NCBI RefSeq assembly: GCF_024139115.2 | Contig: NC_085139.1 | Location: forward strand, 248,677,236 to 248,741,235 | DNA: 64,000 nucleotides | Source of the DNA: Armigeres subalbatus | Lineage: Eukaryota; Arthropoda; Insecta; Diptera; Culicidae | Reading direction: 5' to 3' | Shown here: positions 46,052-58,108 of the stretch, in pieces | Layout: each line of letters begins with the position of its first letter | How positions within the stretch are numbered: the stretch's first letter is position 1 | Position numbers and translations under genes: made by a program | The notes under the pieces: model-generated | The model's database searches: none | Seen by the model: the letters and a program-made list of their open reading frames with translations, nothing else | What the model was told of the DNA's origin: nothing

Positions 46052-46265
46052 ATGGCCCAAAAACTGGCGGTGGCAATCCAAAGAAAAGAAGTCGATGACG
46101 AGGAGTCGATAAAGAAGCAGGAGGCGGCGGCAGCAAGGCCAGAAGAACATCGTCAAGCTCGATAACAGACGAAGTGGAAAGCCGTAAGATTTAGACCGGG
46201 CAGCGTCTGCCTCCTGTTGCCGAACAAGCACGCCGTCTGAAAGAATCGAAGCCGTCACCAAGTAC
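46052..46265 (+). pseudogene. Histone H2B pseudogene, internally deleted
   Basis: The 5' part reads ATGGCCCAAAAACTGGCGG, one base short of the usual H2B start, and a later block aaggccagaagaacatcgtc matches the lysine-rich tail. The sequence then jumps to agatttagaccgggcagcgt and ctgttgccgaacaagcacgc, matching the codons for EIQTAVRLL and PGELAKHAV of the C-terminal helix, and on to gccgtcaccaagtac. The whole histone fold centre is missing, and small indels shift the frame. A 124-codon minus-strand frame covering this stretch is a shadow. Confidence 0.75.
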
Positions 46266-46379
46266 AGCCATCCTAAATAGGCTGTCTGCGAGCCACCACA
46301 CGGAAGTCGGTCGACGACGGACACCATCAAGTCGGTGGTAGCCACCGTTGAGGTTGCTATTCAAAGCAAGTAGCGTGAA

Positions 46380-46910
46380 ACCCGCTACTGTGTGATGATT
46401 ATGCTAGATCTAAGATAATTCCTTCAATAGCGCTAAATGGGAGAAAATCACGAATTCCTTATTCCAGCTGGATGTTTCAGGAGGACTGCACAAGATTCTG
46501 AAAACCACCACGAAAGGCACGCACAGCATCCCTATCAAGAATTGACGAATTGAGATTGGGCTCAGGATTCGGGGTCAGGGAATTTCAGCTGATAATCCGG
46601 TCATTTGGTGTCAAAGATGGAGTTGCATGTCGTCATGTTCGACGTATGGTTTGACTGGAAGCATCTTCCGGCTGGCCAGAGCTATGGAGACGGAGACGAG
46701 GAGTGTTTCGAGCTACGTGGCACCAGAGGAGTCCGCGAGCGTACCAGGGTGGCTTCGGTTGCCAGATGGCTGCGCGAGGCGGATAACTCCTCGACCGGCT
46801 GATACCTAACATACCGAGCTGGGTGGGGAGACCCCACACCGGCTGATACCTAACATACCGAGCTGGGTGGGGAGACCCCATCTCGAAATGACGATTTTTG
46901 CATTGGCTCA
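46380..46910 (+). mobile_element. R1-clade LINE fragments with a 44-bp tandem duplication
   Basis: Sequence near 46400-46500 resembles the R1 RT palm (RNAFNSAKWE-like, then QLDVSGGLHKILK). At 46660-46800 ECFELRGTRGVRERT and ASVARWLREADNSSTG match the C-terminal region of the copy at 30650-30760. A 44-bp unit starting ccggctgatacctaacatac is tandemly repeated (46795 and 46839) and corresponds to the next codons (IPNIPSWVGRPH). Confidence 0.7.
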
Positions 46911-47085
46911 AAAAAGCCAAACTATGTATAAATGTATATATTTTCTAGAGCCCAGTTTGTTTTTACACCTTTCTCATAAACTAAGTAAGTTTATGTAAAT
47001 ACTTAAAAATTAGAAAAGATAGCACTGTTATAGGGATAGGTCCATACTCATTTCAGGTACCCAGTCACTGGAAATCAGTGAAAAT
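46911..47085. other. Short non-coding gap
   Basis: Nothing recognised between the R1 fragment and the RTE-like element. Confidence 0.3.
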
Positions 47086-50000
47086 GTGGAAGATCTCCGT
47101 TATTTTGACAGCCAAATGGCGCCAGACGGCTCGGCGATACCAACATCAACAATGACAACAATGTCAATCGGTGAACAGCAATCCATGACTCAGATCTTCT
47201 TGTCAGATCTCCTTGCCGTGCGCGTTTTGCTCCGGCTATTTGGGTCCACACATTTTGGCGATCCTGCCAGGTTTGGGCTGCGAAATGGTGAGTTGACATC
47301 CGGGAAGGGGCGCCTAACATAGCTCAGGTCCTCACAAGTTCCAATACTCACGCTTCCTCGGATCTTGCGATGACAATTGACCGCCAGCTAAGGGTTGCGT
47401 ACTTAGCTGGTAGTGCAGCCTGGGCACTGTTGTCCTTCTGTCATCAGCTAGAGTGAGAGGGTGCCTCCTATGGGGTCTGCCTAGGATGTGGTGGGCTTCG
47501 ACAGTAGGCTCTGTTGAACTTCTATAAAAAGCTGCATGTTTTTCCAAGCAGGCCCTATCAAAGCGACCGTGTGCCGCTCAAAGCGCACTAGCCTAGTCCT
47601 GGTGTTGGGTGGGACTTTAAACAAATTTGACCCGACTGATCGAGCGTCTGTTCACCAAGGAGGTGCGGCTCCAACAGCGTCTGTTCTGGCATCCAGCGGC
47701 TGAGCATGAAATGCTATTCCCCGGAAGCTATACCTAAGATGGCAGCCCCATCCCGGTGGATAGGGAACCTTGGGCCAACAACCTACTGTTCCCGAAACAT
47801 CAATTTGTTCGAGAATCCGATAATGAAAGAATACGGACTGATTTTACGGCGACGACTCTTAGCGCGAAACAACGGACACGAATAGGAACATGGAACGTTT
47901 TAACCCTAGCCCAGCAGGGTAAATTGGCACAACTTGCCAATGAGGCACGCCGCATGAAGCTTGAGATCCTGGGACTGAGTGAAGTCCGTTGGCCAAACTT
48001 TGAGAACACAGAACGCCGTCGTTCTGCTATACTCTGGTTTACGAGGTGAACACGCTCCCCGGCATCGCGGAGTTGGCTTCCTACTAAGCGCTCAGGCACA
48101 CTCTGCGCTTATGATCTGGGAACCTATAAGTGAAAGGATAATCGTTGCCAGATTTAGAACACGGGTCCGAAACCTTACTATAATCCAATGTTATGCGCCA
48201 ACCGATGCTGCCGATCTGCAAGACAAAGAGAACTTCTACAGTCAACTCAATGCCGTCGTAGATAGAATTCCGAAGGGTGATATCAAGATCTGTTTGGGCG
48301 ACTTCAATGCGAAGATCGGATCCGACAACTCGAACCATGAGCGCATTATGGGACGCCATGGTCTCGGAGAAATGAGCGAAAACGGAGAGCTGTTCGCAGA
48401 ATTTTGTGGTAATAACGACATGCTGACATGAGACCTGGAGGAAGATAGAGGAGCGAAGAGAAGCCAAAGCCGCGATAGAGCGATCAAAAACCAGAGGAGC
48501 CAAAGTTCTAGCCCGCCAACGATACGCGGCTCTTGAGAAGGAAGTAAAACACTCATGTCGACGGGACAAGCGAGCGTGGGCAGACTCTCTGGCCGACGAA
48601 GGAGAGAGAGCCGCCGCAACCGGGGACATTCGCCTCCTCTACGATATCTCACGACGCTTACGCGGGGCGAAGATGAATGCAACGATGCCTGTGAAAGACG
48701 CGAATGATCAGTTATTGACCGACCCAACTGACCAGCTGAAACGCTGGTTCGAGCACTTCGAACAAGTGCCAGCCAGGCCATCACCACCTCGGCATGATCT
48801 GCCTAGGATCCGACGTATAACACGCGTCAATACCGAAGCTCCATCACTGCTAGAGATTCAAACAGCCATCCAAAGTATGAAATTGAATAAAGCCCCAGAG
48901 GTCGATCGCATATCAGCCGAGATGCTCAAAGCTGACCCCATGACATCCGCTCAACTACTGCATCGTTTATTTCATAATATCTGGGACACCGCAACTTTCC
49001 CGGTCGACTGGATGCAAGGTATCTTAGTAAAGGTGCCCAAAAGGGTGACCTGACTGTATGCGATAACTGGCGAGGCATTATGTTGCTGTGTACCGTTCTC
49101 AAAGTTCTGTGCAAAATTATCCTAGCCCGGATTCAGGAGAAGATCGATGCGACTCTCCGGCGGCAGCAAGCCGGATTCCGTGCCGGAAGATCCTGTGTGG
49201 ACCATATTGTCACGCTCCGCATCATTCTGGAGCAGGTCAACGAATTCCAAGAGTCCCGTTACTTGGTATTCATTGTCTACGAAAAGCTTTCGACCGTCTC
49301 AATCACGAGAATATGTGAGGTGCCCTGAGACGCAAGGGAGTTCCTGAGAAAATCATCGGCCTCATCGAAGCACAGTACGAGGCCTTTTCGTGTAGAGTGC
49401 TGCACAATGGGGTCCTGTCCGACCCTATCCGGGTCGTAGCTGGTGTGAGGCAAGGATGTATCCTATCACCGTTACTGTTCCTCATCGTAATCGATGAGGT
49501 TCTGGTAGGTGCGATTGACCGTGAACCAAACCGCGGGCTGTTATGGCAGCCTATAACCATGGAGCATCTAAACGACTTCGAATTGGCTGATGACGTTGCA
49601 CTCCTCGCGCAACGGCGCTCTGATATGCAGAGTAAGCTCAACGACCTTGCCGAGCGCTCCTCTTCGGCAGGTTTAGTCATCAACGTCAACAAAACCAAAT
49701 CGTTGGATGTAAACACAGCGACTCCTTCCAGTTTCACAGTAGCCGGGCAACCAGTGGAGAATGTTGAAAGCTTCCAATATCTTGGTAGCCAAATGGCGTC
49801 GGACGGCGGTACCAAGATCGACATAGGCGCACGGATCAAGAAAGCAAGGGCTGCCTTTGCGAGTTTAAGAAATATCTGGAAAAACAGGCAGATAAGTGAA
49901 CGCACCAAAATACGAATTTTCAACTCTAACGTGAAATCTGTGCTGTTATACGCTAGCGAAACATGGTGTGTATCAGTGGAGAACACTCAACGGCTGCAGG

Positions 50001-50380
50001 TGTTCATTAACAGATGCCTGCGGTATATAATTCGGGCCTGGTGGCCTCACAACTGGATCTCAAACAATGAGCTCCATCGTCGTTGTCACCAGAGGCCGAT
50101 AGCAACAGAAATTCGGGATCGGAAGTGGGGCTGGGTCGGCCACACTCTACGTAGGGGCGGAAACGAAATCTGTAAACAAGCATTAGACTGGAACCCAGCG
50201 GGACATCGCAGCAGAGGCAGACCCAGAGGCTCATGGCGGCGAAGCCTCAATAAAGAAATAAAAGAAGTCGACCGAAATCTAACCTGGCAACAGGTTAAAG
50301 CGATAGCCGGGCAACGCTCAGGATGGAGATCTTTCAAGTCGGCCCTTTGCACCACCGGAGGTGTACAGGATCCATAAGGT
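47086..50380 (+). mobile_element. RTE/JAM-like LINE, nearly full length but broken
   Basis: A probable 5' UTR (47086-47755) shares blocks with the fragment at 55890-56030 (ggtgagcagcaagccatgac-type text). The coding part carries an APE endonuclease and RT. The 3' end, ggtgtacaggatccataag, is shared with the copies at 19125 and 56110. I assign it to the RTE clade from the endonuclease-RT arrangement and the GRPRGSWRRS tail; the JAM name is from memory of Aedes RTE elements. Confidence 0.82.
47756..50377 (+). pseudogene. RTE-like endonuclease-reverse transcriptase, frameshifted
   Basis: The endonuclease reads TRIGTWNVLTLAQQGKLAQL and LGLSEVRW, then, after a frameshift near 48045, GVGFLLSAQAHSALM, IIQCYAPTDAADLQDKENFY and ICLGDFNAKIG. 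A deletion at about 48428 removes the rest of EN. RT pieces: LNKAPEVDRISAEMLKAD, CDNWRGIMLL, QAGFRAGRSCVDHI, VAGVRQGCILSPLLFLIVID and NDFELADDVALLAQRR with the A-D-D motif. Frameshifts lie near 49045 and 49325. The last 326 codons are open, ending KSALCTTGGVQDP. Confidence 0.88.
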
Positions 50381-50775
50381 AAGGTCAAGGGACATCATTA
50401 CATCAGTATATAAGAAATTCAGCGTTCCCAGAATAACTACGGTAGTCCAAACCATTCTTGAGTGCAGATATTGGAGTGATTCCCTAAGCTTTTGTGATAG
50501 TTGGGGCAACCCATGGGACATCATTACACCAGTATATACAAAATACAATTTTCCCACAATATTAACAGTACTCCAAATCATTCTTGAATTCAGATCTTGG
50601 GGGTTATTAGATCAACAGATTTCGACAAGGTCTACAAGACCAACAGGAGGTCTACAAGACCAACAGAGTAATCCATAGGTTCCCGAGCTTGTATGTTAGT
50701 TTGAGCCCCACGAGATATCATTACACCAGTATATGCAAATCAAAACATTCCCAGAATATCCACGATACCATACAT
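50381..50775. repeat. Satellite A, about 127-bp monomer
   Basis: The phrase gggacatcattacatcagta (50389) recurs with changes at 50516 and, after an interruption with a short ctacaagaccaacag duplication (50632-50663), near 50711. Each is followed by ttcccagaata-like text. Confidence 0.75.
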
Positions 50776-51240
50776 GAGCTATTCCAACTCATAGAAATAG
50801 TTGAAACATGGTTGAAAATAGTTGAAAGATTTTCATGTTGATAGTTTTGAATTTTTAGATCTGTACTCGTAGTTTCGTAGATATTGAACGAATTCTGTAG
50901 TGTGTCTGTAATGGTGTTACGATGTACCGTGGAGCTATTCCAACTCATAAAAATAATGGGGACATCAAAGATCTTCTTGTTGATCGATTTGAATATTAAG
51001 ATCTGAGCTCACAGACAGTTTGTAGTGTCGTAGAAGTTCAACGAATTGTGTAATGTGTCTATAGTGTTGTAATAAAGTCCCGTGGAGCTATTCGAACTCA
51101 TAAAAATAGTTGAGATATCGAAAATCTTTGTGTTAATCGTTCTGAATAATGAGATCTGTACTCAAGGACAGTTTGTAGTGTCGTAGATATTGAACGAATT
51201 CCGTTGTGTGTCTGTAATGGTGTTACGAGTTAACTTGGAT

Positions 51241-53964
51241 CTTACTTACTTGATGCTTGATGGGCTACAGCTCTTCGATGAACCTACGCCGAATGGAGTA
51301 TCCTTCTCCACTGGACTCGATCCTGGGCCAATCGCTTCCAGTCGCCCTGGACATTGAGCGCTCTCAGGTCCTCTTCAACTGCAAAAAGCCATCGTGTACG
51401 CGGCCTTCCACGAAGCCTGCGGCCTCTTCCGGGTTCTCTACTAAATATTATCTTCGCTTGACGTTCTTCCGGCATACGAACAACGTGACCAGCCCACCGT
51501 AGTCTGCCGTGTTGTATAAGCTTAATAATATCCAGCCCTTTATACACCTGGTACAATTCATGATTCATGCGACGCCGCCAGATACCGTTCTCCTGTTTAC
51601 CGCCGAGTATTGTCCGCAGCACCTTACGCTCAAACACTCCGAGAGCTCTCCGATCAGCCTCCTTTAACGTCCATGTCTCGTGGCCGTATAAAGCCACCGG
51701 AAGAATCAGAGTAGTATACAGCGCGAGTTTTGTTTTCGTTTGCAGACTACGGGACTTAAGCTGGTTACGAAGTCCGTAATAAGCCCTATTTGCAGCTGCA
51801 ATACGCCTTTTCACCTCGCGGGTAACATCATTATCGCACGTCACTAATGTTCCAAGATACACAAATTCTTCTACCACTTCAAATTTTTCACCATCAAGCA
51901 CTATTTCGCTACCACCACCACTAATAAACCCACGTTGATTACCAGCGACCATGTACTTCGTTTTGCTGGTATTGATCGTGAGTCCAATCCTCGCTGTCTC
52001 CCTCTTAAAAGGCGCAAAAGCCTCTTCCACGGCACGGCGATCAATTCCGATAATATCGATATCGTCCGCAAATCCCAGGAGCATATGCGATTTTGTGATA
52101 ATGGTACCGCTTCTTTGCACACCAGCTCTCCTAATCGCTCCCTCGAGCGCAATATTGAACAGTAGATTCGAGAGTGCATCACCCTGCTTTAATCCATCCA
52201 AGGTAACAAATGACGTCGATATTTCATCCGCAACCCTTACACTTGATTTCGATCCGTCCAACGTTATACGAATCAGCCGTATCAGTTTCGCCGGAAAACC
52301 ATGTTCAAGCATAATTTGCCATAATTCATTCCGTTTCACTGAATCGTACGCCGCCTTGAAATCAATAAACAGATGATGTGTCTGCAAGTTGTACTCCCGG
52401 AATTTATCAAGGATTTGTCTCAGGGTAAACATTTGATCCGTCGTTGATCGGCCCTCACGAAAACCTTCTTGGTATTCGCCGACGAAGGACTCTTCAAGCG
52501 GTCTCAATCTGTTGAACAGAATACGGGACATAATTTTGTACGCCGAATTAAGGAGGGTTATTCCTCGGTAATTGGCGCACTCCAGTCTGTGCCCTTTCTT
52601 AAAGAGAGGGCAAATGAGGCCGTCCAACCAGCTAGCAGGCATTTTCTCGTCTTCCCATATTTTCGACATAATATGATGCAGAACTTCATAAAGCTGCTCA
52701 CTGCCATGTTTGAGAAGTTCAGCCGGGAGCTGGTCCTTCCCCGCAGCCTTATTGTTTTTCAGCTCTTTGGCAGCTTTTTTAACCTCATCTAGTGTAGGTG
52801 ACTCCACAGCTTGGCCATCGTCGCTAATATTTATTCTGTTCACCGATGCACCGTCACTTCCTCCATTCAACAAAGTCTCGAAGTGTTGCTTCCACCTGGC
52901 AGCCACTTCAGTTTTATCTGTCAGCAAATTCCCTTGTTAGTCGTTGCACATGACGGGAGATGGCGCTGTCTTCGCACGCCATTGACAGACTCATAAAACC
53001 TCCGCATATCGTTCTGCTCCATTTCTTCCTGCGTCTCACTAATAACTTGTTCTTCGTACTCTTTTTTCTTCCTGCGGTGGGTTCGTTTTTCGGCTGCTCT
53101 TGCTTCCTTGTACCGATCTCTATTCAATCGGGTACCTGACACCAACATCCAGCTTCTGGCAACGTTCTCGTCTGTCACTCTCTGACACTCCAAATCGAAC
53201 CAACCAGTCCTGGGTCGCCTCTGTGCAGTGCCTACCACTTCTCGTGCTGTTGTGCTCACCGCTCCATGGATCGACTCCCATAGATCGTTGATGTTGTCGC
53301 TAACGTTGATTGCACTTATCCGTTCGTCGAGCTTCTGGCGGTACTCAGCCGATACTCCTTCCGCCGACAATCGCTGGATATTGTAACGCATCGTTCGCTG
53401 TGATCTTTCGTTCGATACAGTTGACAACCGTGATCGAATTTTACTGACAACGAGGTAGTGATCTGAGTCAATGTTCGGACCTCTGAATGTCCGCACATCG
53501 ATAACATCCGAGAAATGGCGCCCATCCACCAGAACATGGTCTATCTGGTTGCAAGTTTCACCATTTGGGTGTCTCCAGGTGTGCTTTCGGATGTTCTTTC
53601 GTGCAAAGTAGGTGCTACTGATGGCCATCCCTCTGGCAGCCGTAGGCCGTTGTCATTGGTAGCGGAGTGAAGGCTCTCCCTACCGATTATGGGACGGAAA
53701 AAGTCCTCTCTACCGACCTGAGCGTTAGCGTCTCCGATAACAATTTTCACGTCATGCTTTGGGCACTCTCCATAGGCTTTATCAAGACATTCATAAAACG
53801 TGTCCTTCACGTCGTCGGATTTATCGTTTGTCGGTGCGTAAACGTTGATTAGGCTGTAATTGAAGAATTTGCCCCGTATCCTGAACACACAGATTCGTTC
53901 GCTAATGGGTTTCCACCGCATCACTCGCTTCATCTGCTTGCCCATCACTACGAAACCAACCTTG
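51241..53964 (-). mobile_element. FADDIDI-family LINE inserted in satellite B
   Basis: The minus-strand LINE ends (3') at about 51241 with catcaagtaagtaag-type tail and is 5'-truncated inside its endonuclease at about 53964. Satellite B reads on at both sides; cttggatct (left, near 51233) and cttggacct (right, near 53961) are candidate target duplications. Confidence 0.88.
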
Positions 53965-54011
53965 GACCTATTCCAACTCATAAAACTATTGAGGACATCG
54001 AGAATCTTCAT
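51284..54011 (-). pseudogene. LINE endonuclease-RT, two frame breaks
   Basis: EN pieces: KVGFVVMGKQMKRVMRWKPI, INVYAPTNDKSDDVKDTFYE and IVIGDANAQVG (53960-53650); then, after a frame break near 53640, RKHTWRHPNGETCNQIDHVL and GPNIDSDHYLVVSKIRSRL. A second break and a TAA lie near 52925-52935. The last 547 codons are open: NKAAGKDQLPAELLKHG, LINSAYK-type fingers, HLFIDFKAAYDSVKRNELWQ, LDGLKQGDALSNLLFNIALE, LLGFADDIDIIGID and ALGVFERKVLRTILGGK. Catalytic F-A-D-D is present. APE-type LINE; exact clade not certain. Confidence 0.92.
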
Positions 54012-54235
54012 GTTGATCGATTTGAATATTAAGATCTGTACTCAAGGATACTTTGGAGAGTCGTAGATGTTGAGTGAAGTCTTTAGTGCGTCTGTAATGG
54101 TGTTACGAGGTACTGTGGAGTTATTCCAACTCATAAAAATAGTGAGGACAGCGTAGATCTTCTTGTTGATCGATTTGAATATTAAGATCTGAATTCAAGG
54201 ACGGTTTGAAGTATCGTAGATATTGAAAAAGGATT

Positions 54236-54779
54236 TTATCATTAAGCATTTCAATTTGAATTATTTAACAAGAATATGGTAAAGTTTGGTGTTGATTCCT
54301 AAGAACATCAAAATTACAACTCAAGGATAGTTTGGATGCTCTAGAACATCATAGTGCCCGTAACCTGACATGTGCAATACTTTCCCTGGATAGAACACTT
54401 AATTTTGAACATTTTTGCTGATTTTTGACAGCTGATTTTCGTCTTGGGTCAAATATTTTGATTCCATCTAGCAAGAAATATTTCGGGATGATCGTGTGAG
54501 AGCGAAAAGAGAATCAGTTTGCTGAGTATTGTTGCGACGAACGGTCGAGACTAGAAATCTCGATCGGGTCACGACAATGATGCAGCCGGTAGAATTACGA
54601 TTTTATCTGCAGATTTTGCTAGTGCTCCCCGGAAGAAGTTATATAGGAAAAAAATCAGACGATAATCAGAAAAAAATCAAGCGTGCCAGAAATTTGCAAA
54701 AAGGAAAAAAGATAAACGAAAAATTAAATTTTGTTACTGAATTAGAAAACATATTCTAACAAAATCATATTTAAAGAGT
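54236..54779. other. Non-coding DNA
   Basis: A plus-strand frame at 54529-54759 has no known motif. Nothing else is supported. Confidence 0.3.
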
Positions 54780-55785
54780 GGATTTTCAATATCTTGAAAT
54801 TGGATTTAGAAATATTCAGATAGAAACATACTATGAACTGCGTCGATATTTCAATTTGTGAATTCGATTTGACTGGATTTGGATTGGACTTGAACTGGAT
54901 TGGAATTTGTATACCATTGGAACTGGATGAATTTGGTTTGGATTGGATTTTTTTGGACTTGGATTGGATTTTCAATGGATTCAGATTAAATTTGCATTTT
55001 ATTTGCAATAGATTCAGACCAAATTTAGATAGGATTTGAATATAATTTGAATGAAATGAGTACTTCATTTGGCTAGATTTGAATTGTACATGGATTTGGA
55101 TTGGATTTGATTTGGACTAAATTTGGATTGAAATTGGGTTTAAATTGAATTGAATTTAAATTGGATAAGGTTTGCATTTCATTTAGATTTGGATTAGAAT
55201 TGCATTTGATTTGGATTTGGATTGCATTCAAATTAAATTTGTATTAGATTAAGATTAATAATTTTAATTAAATTAAGATTGAATAGGATTTGGATTGAAT
55301 TATGATTGAATTTGGATTAGATTTGGGGTGGGTTGGATTTGGGTTGGACTTAGATTAGTATTAAATTTGTATTTAATACTAATTTTAATTTTGATTAAAT
55401 TTAAATTAAATTTGAAAGAGTATTTAACTGGTTAGATTCGGATTGGATTTGCATTGATTTGGATCGGATTAGAATTGAATTTGGATTTAATTTGGATTTC
55501 AAATTAATTGGATTTGTATTAAATTTGGATTTGGGTCAGATTTAAATTTAGATTGGATTTGAATTGGCAATAAATTTAGATCGAATTTCAATTGGATTGG
55601 ATTGGATTGGATTTGTACTGATTTTGGATTTGCATTGTATTTGTATTGGATTAGGATATAACTTGGATTGAATTTAGATGTGAATGAGCATTTAGCTTGA
55701 ATTTGGATGAAGTTCAATTTGGAATGGATTTGGATCCGATTGTAATTGGATTTGGATAGGTTTTCGACTTAATTTGGATTGGCTG
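54780..55785. repeat. Degenerate TTGGAT low-complexity array
   Basis: About 1 kb is built of ttggat, tttgga, ttagat and aattgg words in loose six-base periodicity, strongly strand-asymmetric (G and T on the plus strand). Frames through it give Gly/Leu/Asp/Trp- or Asn/Pro/Gln-rich peptides that are artefacts. Confidence 0.9.
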
Positions 55786-56125
55786 CGTCGGCAACAACTT
55801 ACGTATGGGGCGGAAACGAAATCTGTAAACAAACATTCAACTGGCCTCCAGTGTGGGGTTTGAGTAAGCTGCCATCAGCGTGTTATTATATATTAACACC
55901 TCAGTGTGTCCATCGGTGAGCAGCAAGCCATGACTCGGGTCTTCTTGTAAGATCTCCGTGCCGTGCACACGCACCCACGGAGAACTGCTGTCATCGCATT
56001 TCGCTCCGGCTATTTGGAACCACTAATAAACCAAAATCTAATCTGGCAATAGGTTAAAGCGATAATAGGGAATCGCTCAGCATGGAGATCTTTTGCACCA
56101 CTCGGTAGGCACAGGACCCATAAGT
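55786..56125 (+). mobile_element. RTE/JAM-like LINE end fragments
   Basis: Pieces such as ggcggaaacgaaatctgtaa, caataggttaaagcgataat and cacaggacccataagtaa match the 3' part of the element at 47-50 kb, with a middle block matching its 5' UTR. So it is a rearranged fragment. Confidence 0.75.
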
Positions 56126-56246
56126 AATTAAATTTGATCGATTAGTAAAGTTCAAATGGTACATATGGTCGTATTTCGGATTAACAAAATATCTGGACCA
56201 TGTTGTATTTTTTTCATTTGAAAATATCATTTTCATCGGCACCCAA

Positions 56247-56567
56247 CCCGGGCAGAAGCCATAAACAAAATAACAAAACATGATATGGATTTGATTGATA
56301 TAAGAGATAAAATAACAGGCAACAATATCAAAAATTTGCACCGAAATATCTATTAAATATCAATATATGCTATGGATAAGAACAAACTAATGGCACATGA
56401 TATTGATCACTTATTACAAATAGCATAACTTGATCTTCTCATGATATTTTACTGCAAATTATTGATATTGTCGTCTGATCTTTTATCTCTTATATCAATC
56501 ATGTCCATATCTCATTTTGCTATCTTATCAACATTTGATATTATTGAGCTATTTTCGTCTACTCGGG
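56247..56567. mobile_element. 321-bp MITE, CCCG ends, AA duplication
   Basis: Ends cccgggcagaagccata and, inverted, cccgagtagacgaaaata are flanked by AA (56245-56246 and 56568-56569). Inner arms with gattgatataagagataaaa at 56291-56312 pair with ttttatctcttatatcaatc near 56479-56500. No ORF. Confidence 0.82.
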
Positions 56568-56569
56568 AA

Positions 56570-58106
56570 ACATTCCTTCAACAGAGGCAAATCGTTTATC
56601 ACACAATCGCACAACTCGAAATGAATTGCAAATGATATTCCGTAAACCGATAAAACACAAATGTTTCATTCTTTATGCGAATCGGATGACAGATAGCCAC
56701 ACACCTACAAGACGGCGTCTTCTCAGTGTAAAATATCCGACATTGATGTAGCTACGTGCGACATCCGATTAAGTAGGTGTGCTGCTGCTCTGCTCTCCGT
56801 CATTAATGAAGTGAGTGATTTTTGTTTGCCCGGCTCCTCATTTTGTCGTACCGCTTAATACCGGACAGGACCGGCCAGTGACTGCAATGTTCTTCTATTT
56901 TTTTTTTTTTGGGAGACCAAGAAGAGCAAATAGACGTCTACCGCCTGTGTGTGTCCGTCTGTTTTCGAGTTCGATTATTCATATAATGCTTACAAGTAAT
57001 GAAACGTGTGCAGGGATTTTTTCACTAAAACAGGAATGTCGGGGGAAGAACCCGAGCTCAAGTCATCCTCAGCACGAAATGACCTTTCGTTTGCCGGTAC
57101 TATGACTTCTGGGTAATGGACTCAAGAGGTTAAGTTTCAGATTTACTTGGAAATCATCATTGAAATTATGAGGATGAGAAAATAAGACAAAATATAATCT
57201 GCTGCATAATTGACTTAAATACAATTGGTCTAAAAACGTGTGATTGATGATGGCTTTTATATAACTTAAACCTTTTCATGTTTTCTAGATGGTATTTTAA
57301 GATGTTTGAACCTCATTACTTTCCCCAGGACTTTGAGTCAAACCTTTGCAAGACTGCAATTTCCATCCATCGTGTTGGCGAATCACAAATAGAAACAGTA
57401 ATAATTGGAATTTAACACATTATAATGTTCGCTCATGTGATCCGCGCTGCGAAACAAACACCGGCGACAAGCAGCGCGATCGCCACTTCGCCGTACTAAT
57501 ATCTGTTCCCCTATTCAGGCGCGCGATGATGAAATCAAATTTTAAACGCTTGGATATGCTTCTCCTGCGCGAATTGTCAACCAAACCTCGGCAAACCACA
57601 ATCCATAAAGCTTGAGCGTGGAAGTGATAAATTCTACACGGGCGCTTCGATTGCCGACCATCGATAATAGACGATGGAAAGCGCGACAAGGTGCAAATTT
57701 AATTTTGCGGCTGTTCGAGATGTCACTTTTAATTTATATCCCTATAGCGCTAATTGTTTTGGAAAAGTGTTATATTTGGATGTTAAAAAATCGAAGCTGG
57801 GCTAAAAACATCGAACTGCTTTTTTGGTATTGTGGCGCATTGTTGATTTGTTTAAAATAAACTTTACAGTGGAAAAAATATATTCCTATCAATGACAGGT
57901 GGTCTATTTTTCAATGTTTTGCGAACAACAAGTTCCTAGGGATGAGAACCATTTTGTTCCAGAATTTATGTTTGCCTTTCTTTTATAATAAAGTTGTGGG
58001 ATATCACTTTCTTCCAAAAACGAACTTTTTATAGAAAGGTCGGAGACCTATAATGTTTTTAATAGAAAAAACTAGATAGACATTGTTTGGAACATTCGTT
58101 ATTCGG
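56570..58106. other. Non-repetitive non-coding DNA
   Basis: Less AT-rich patches at 56700-56900 and 57430-57700 stand out and show no transposon structure. They could hold regulatory DNA or an untranslated exon, but no ORF, splice pair or motif supports that. Confidence 0.3.
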
Positions 58107-58108
58107 TA

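Larger units (their letters stand above)
50776..54235. repeat. Satellite B, 153-156 bp monomer, split by a LINE
   Basis: gagctattccaactcataaa or variants start monomers at 50776, 50932, 51085 and, beyond the LINE, 53965 and 54118. Shared landmarks are gatctgtactcaaggac and tctgtaatggtgttacga. The array resumes in phase after the insertion. Confidence 0.9.

Noticed and set aside
45971..46345. 124-codon minus-strand frame
   Set aside because: Lies antisense to the H2B pseudogene and promoter; hydrophobic run is the complement of lysine-rich codons.
54742..55068. Minus-strand Asn/Pro/Gln-rich frames in 54.7-55.7 kb
   Set aside because: Products of low-complexity TTGGAT DNA with no gene structure.
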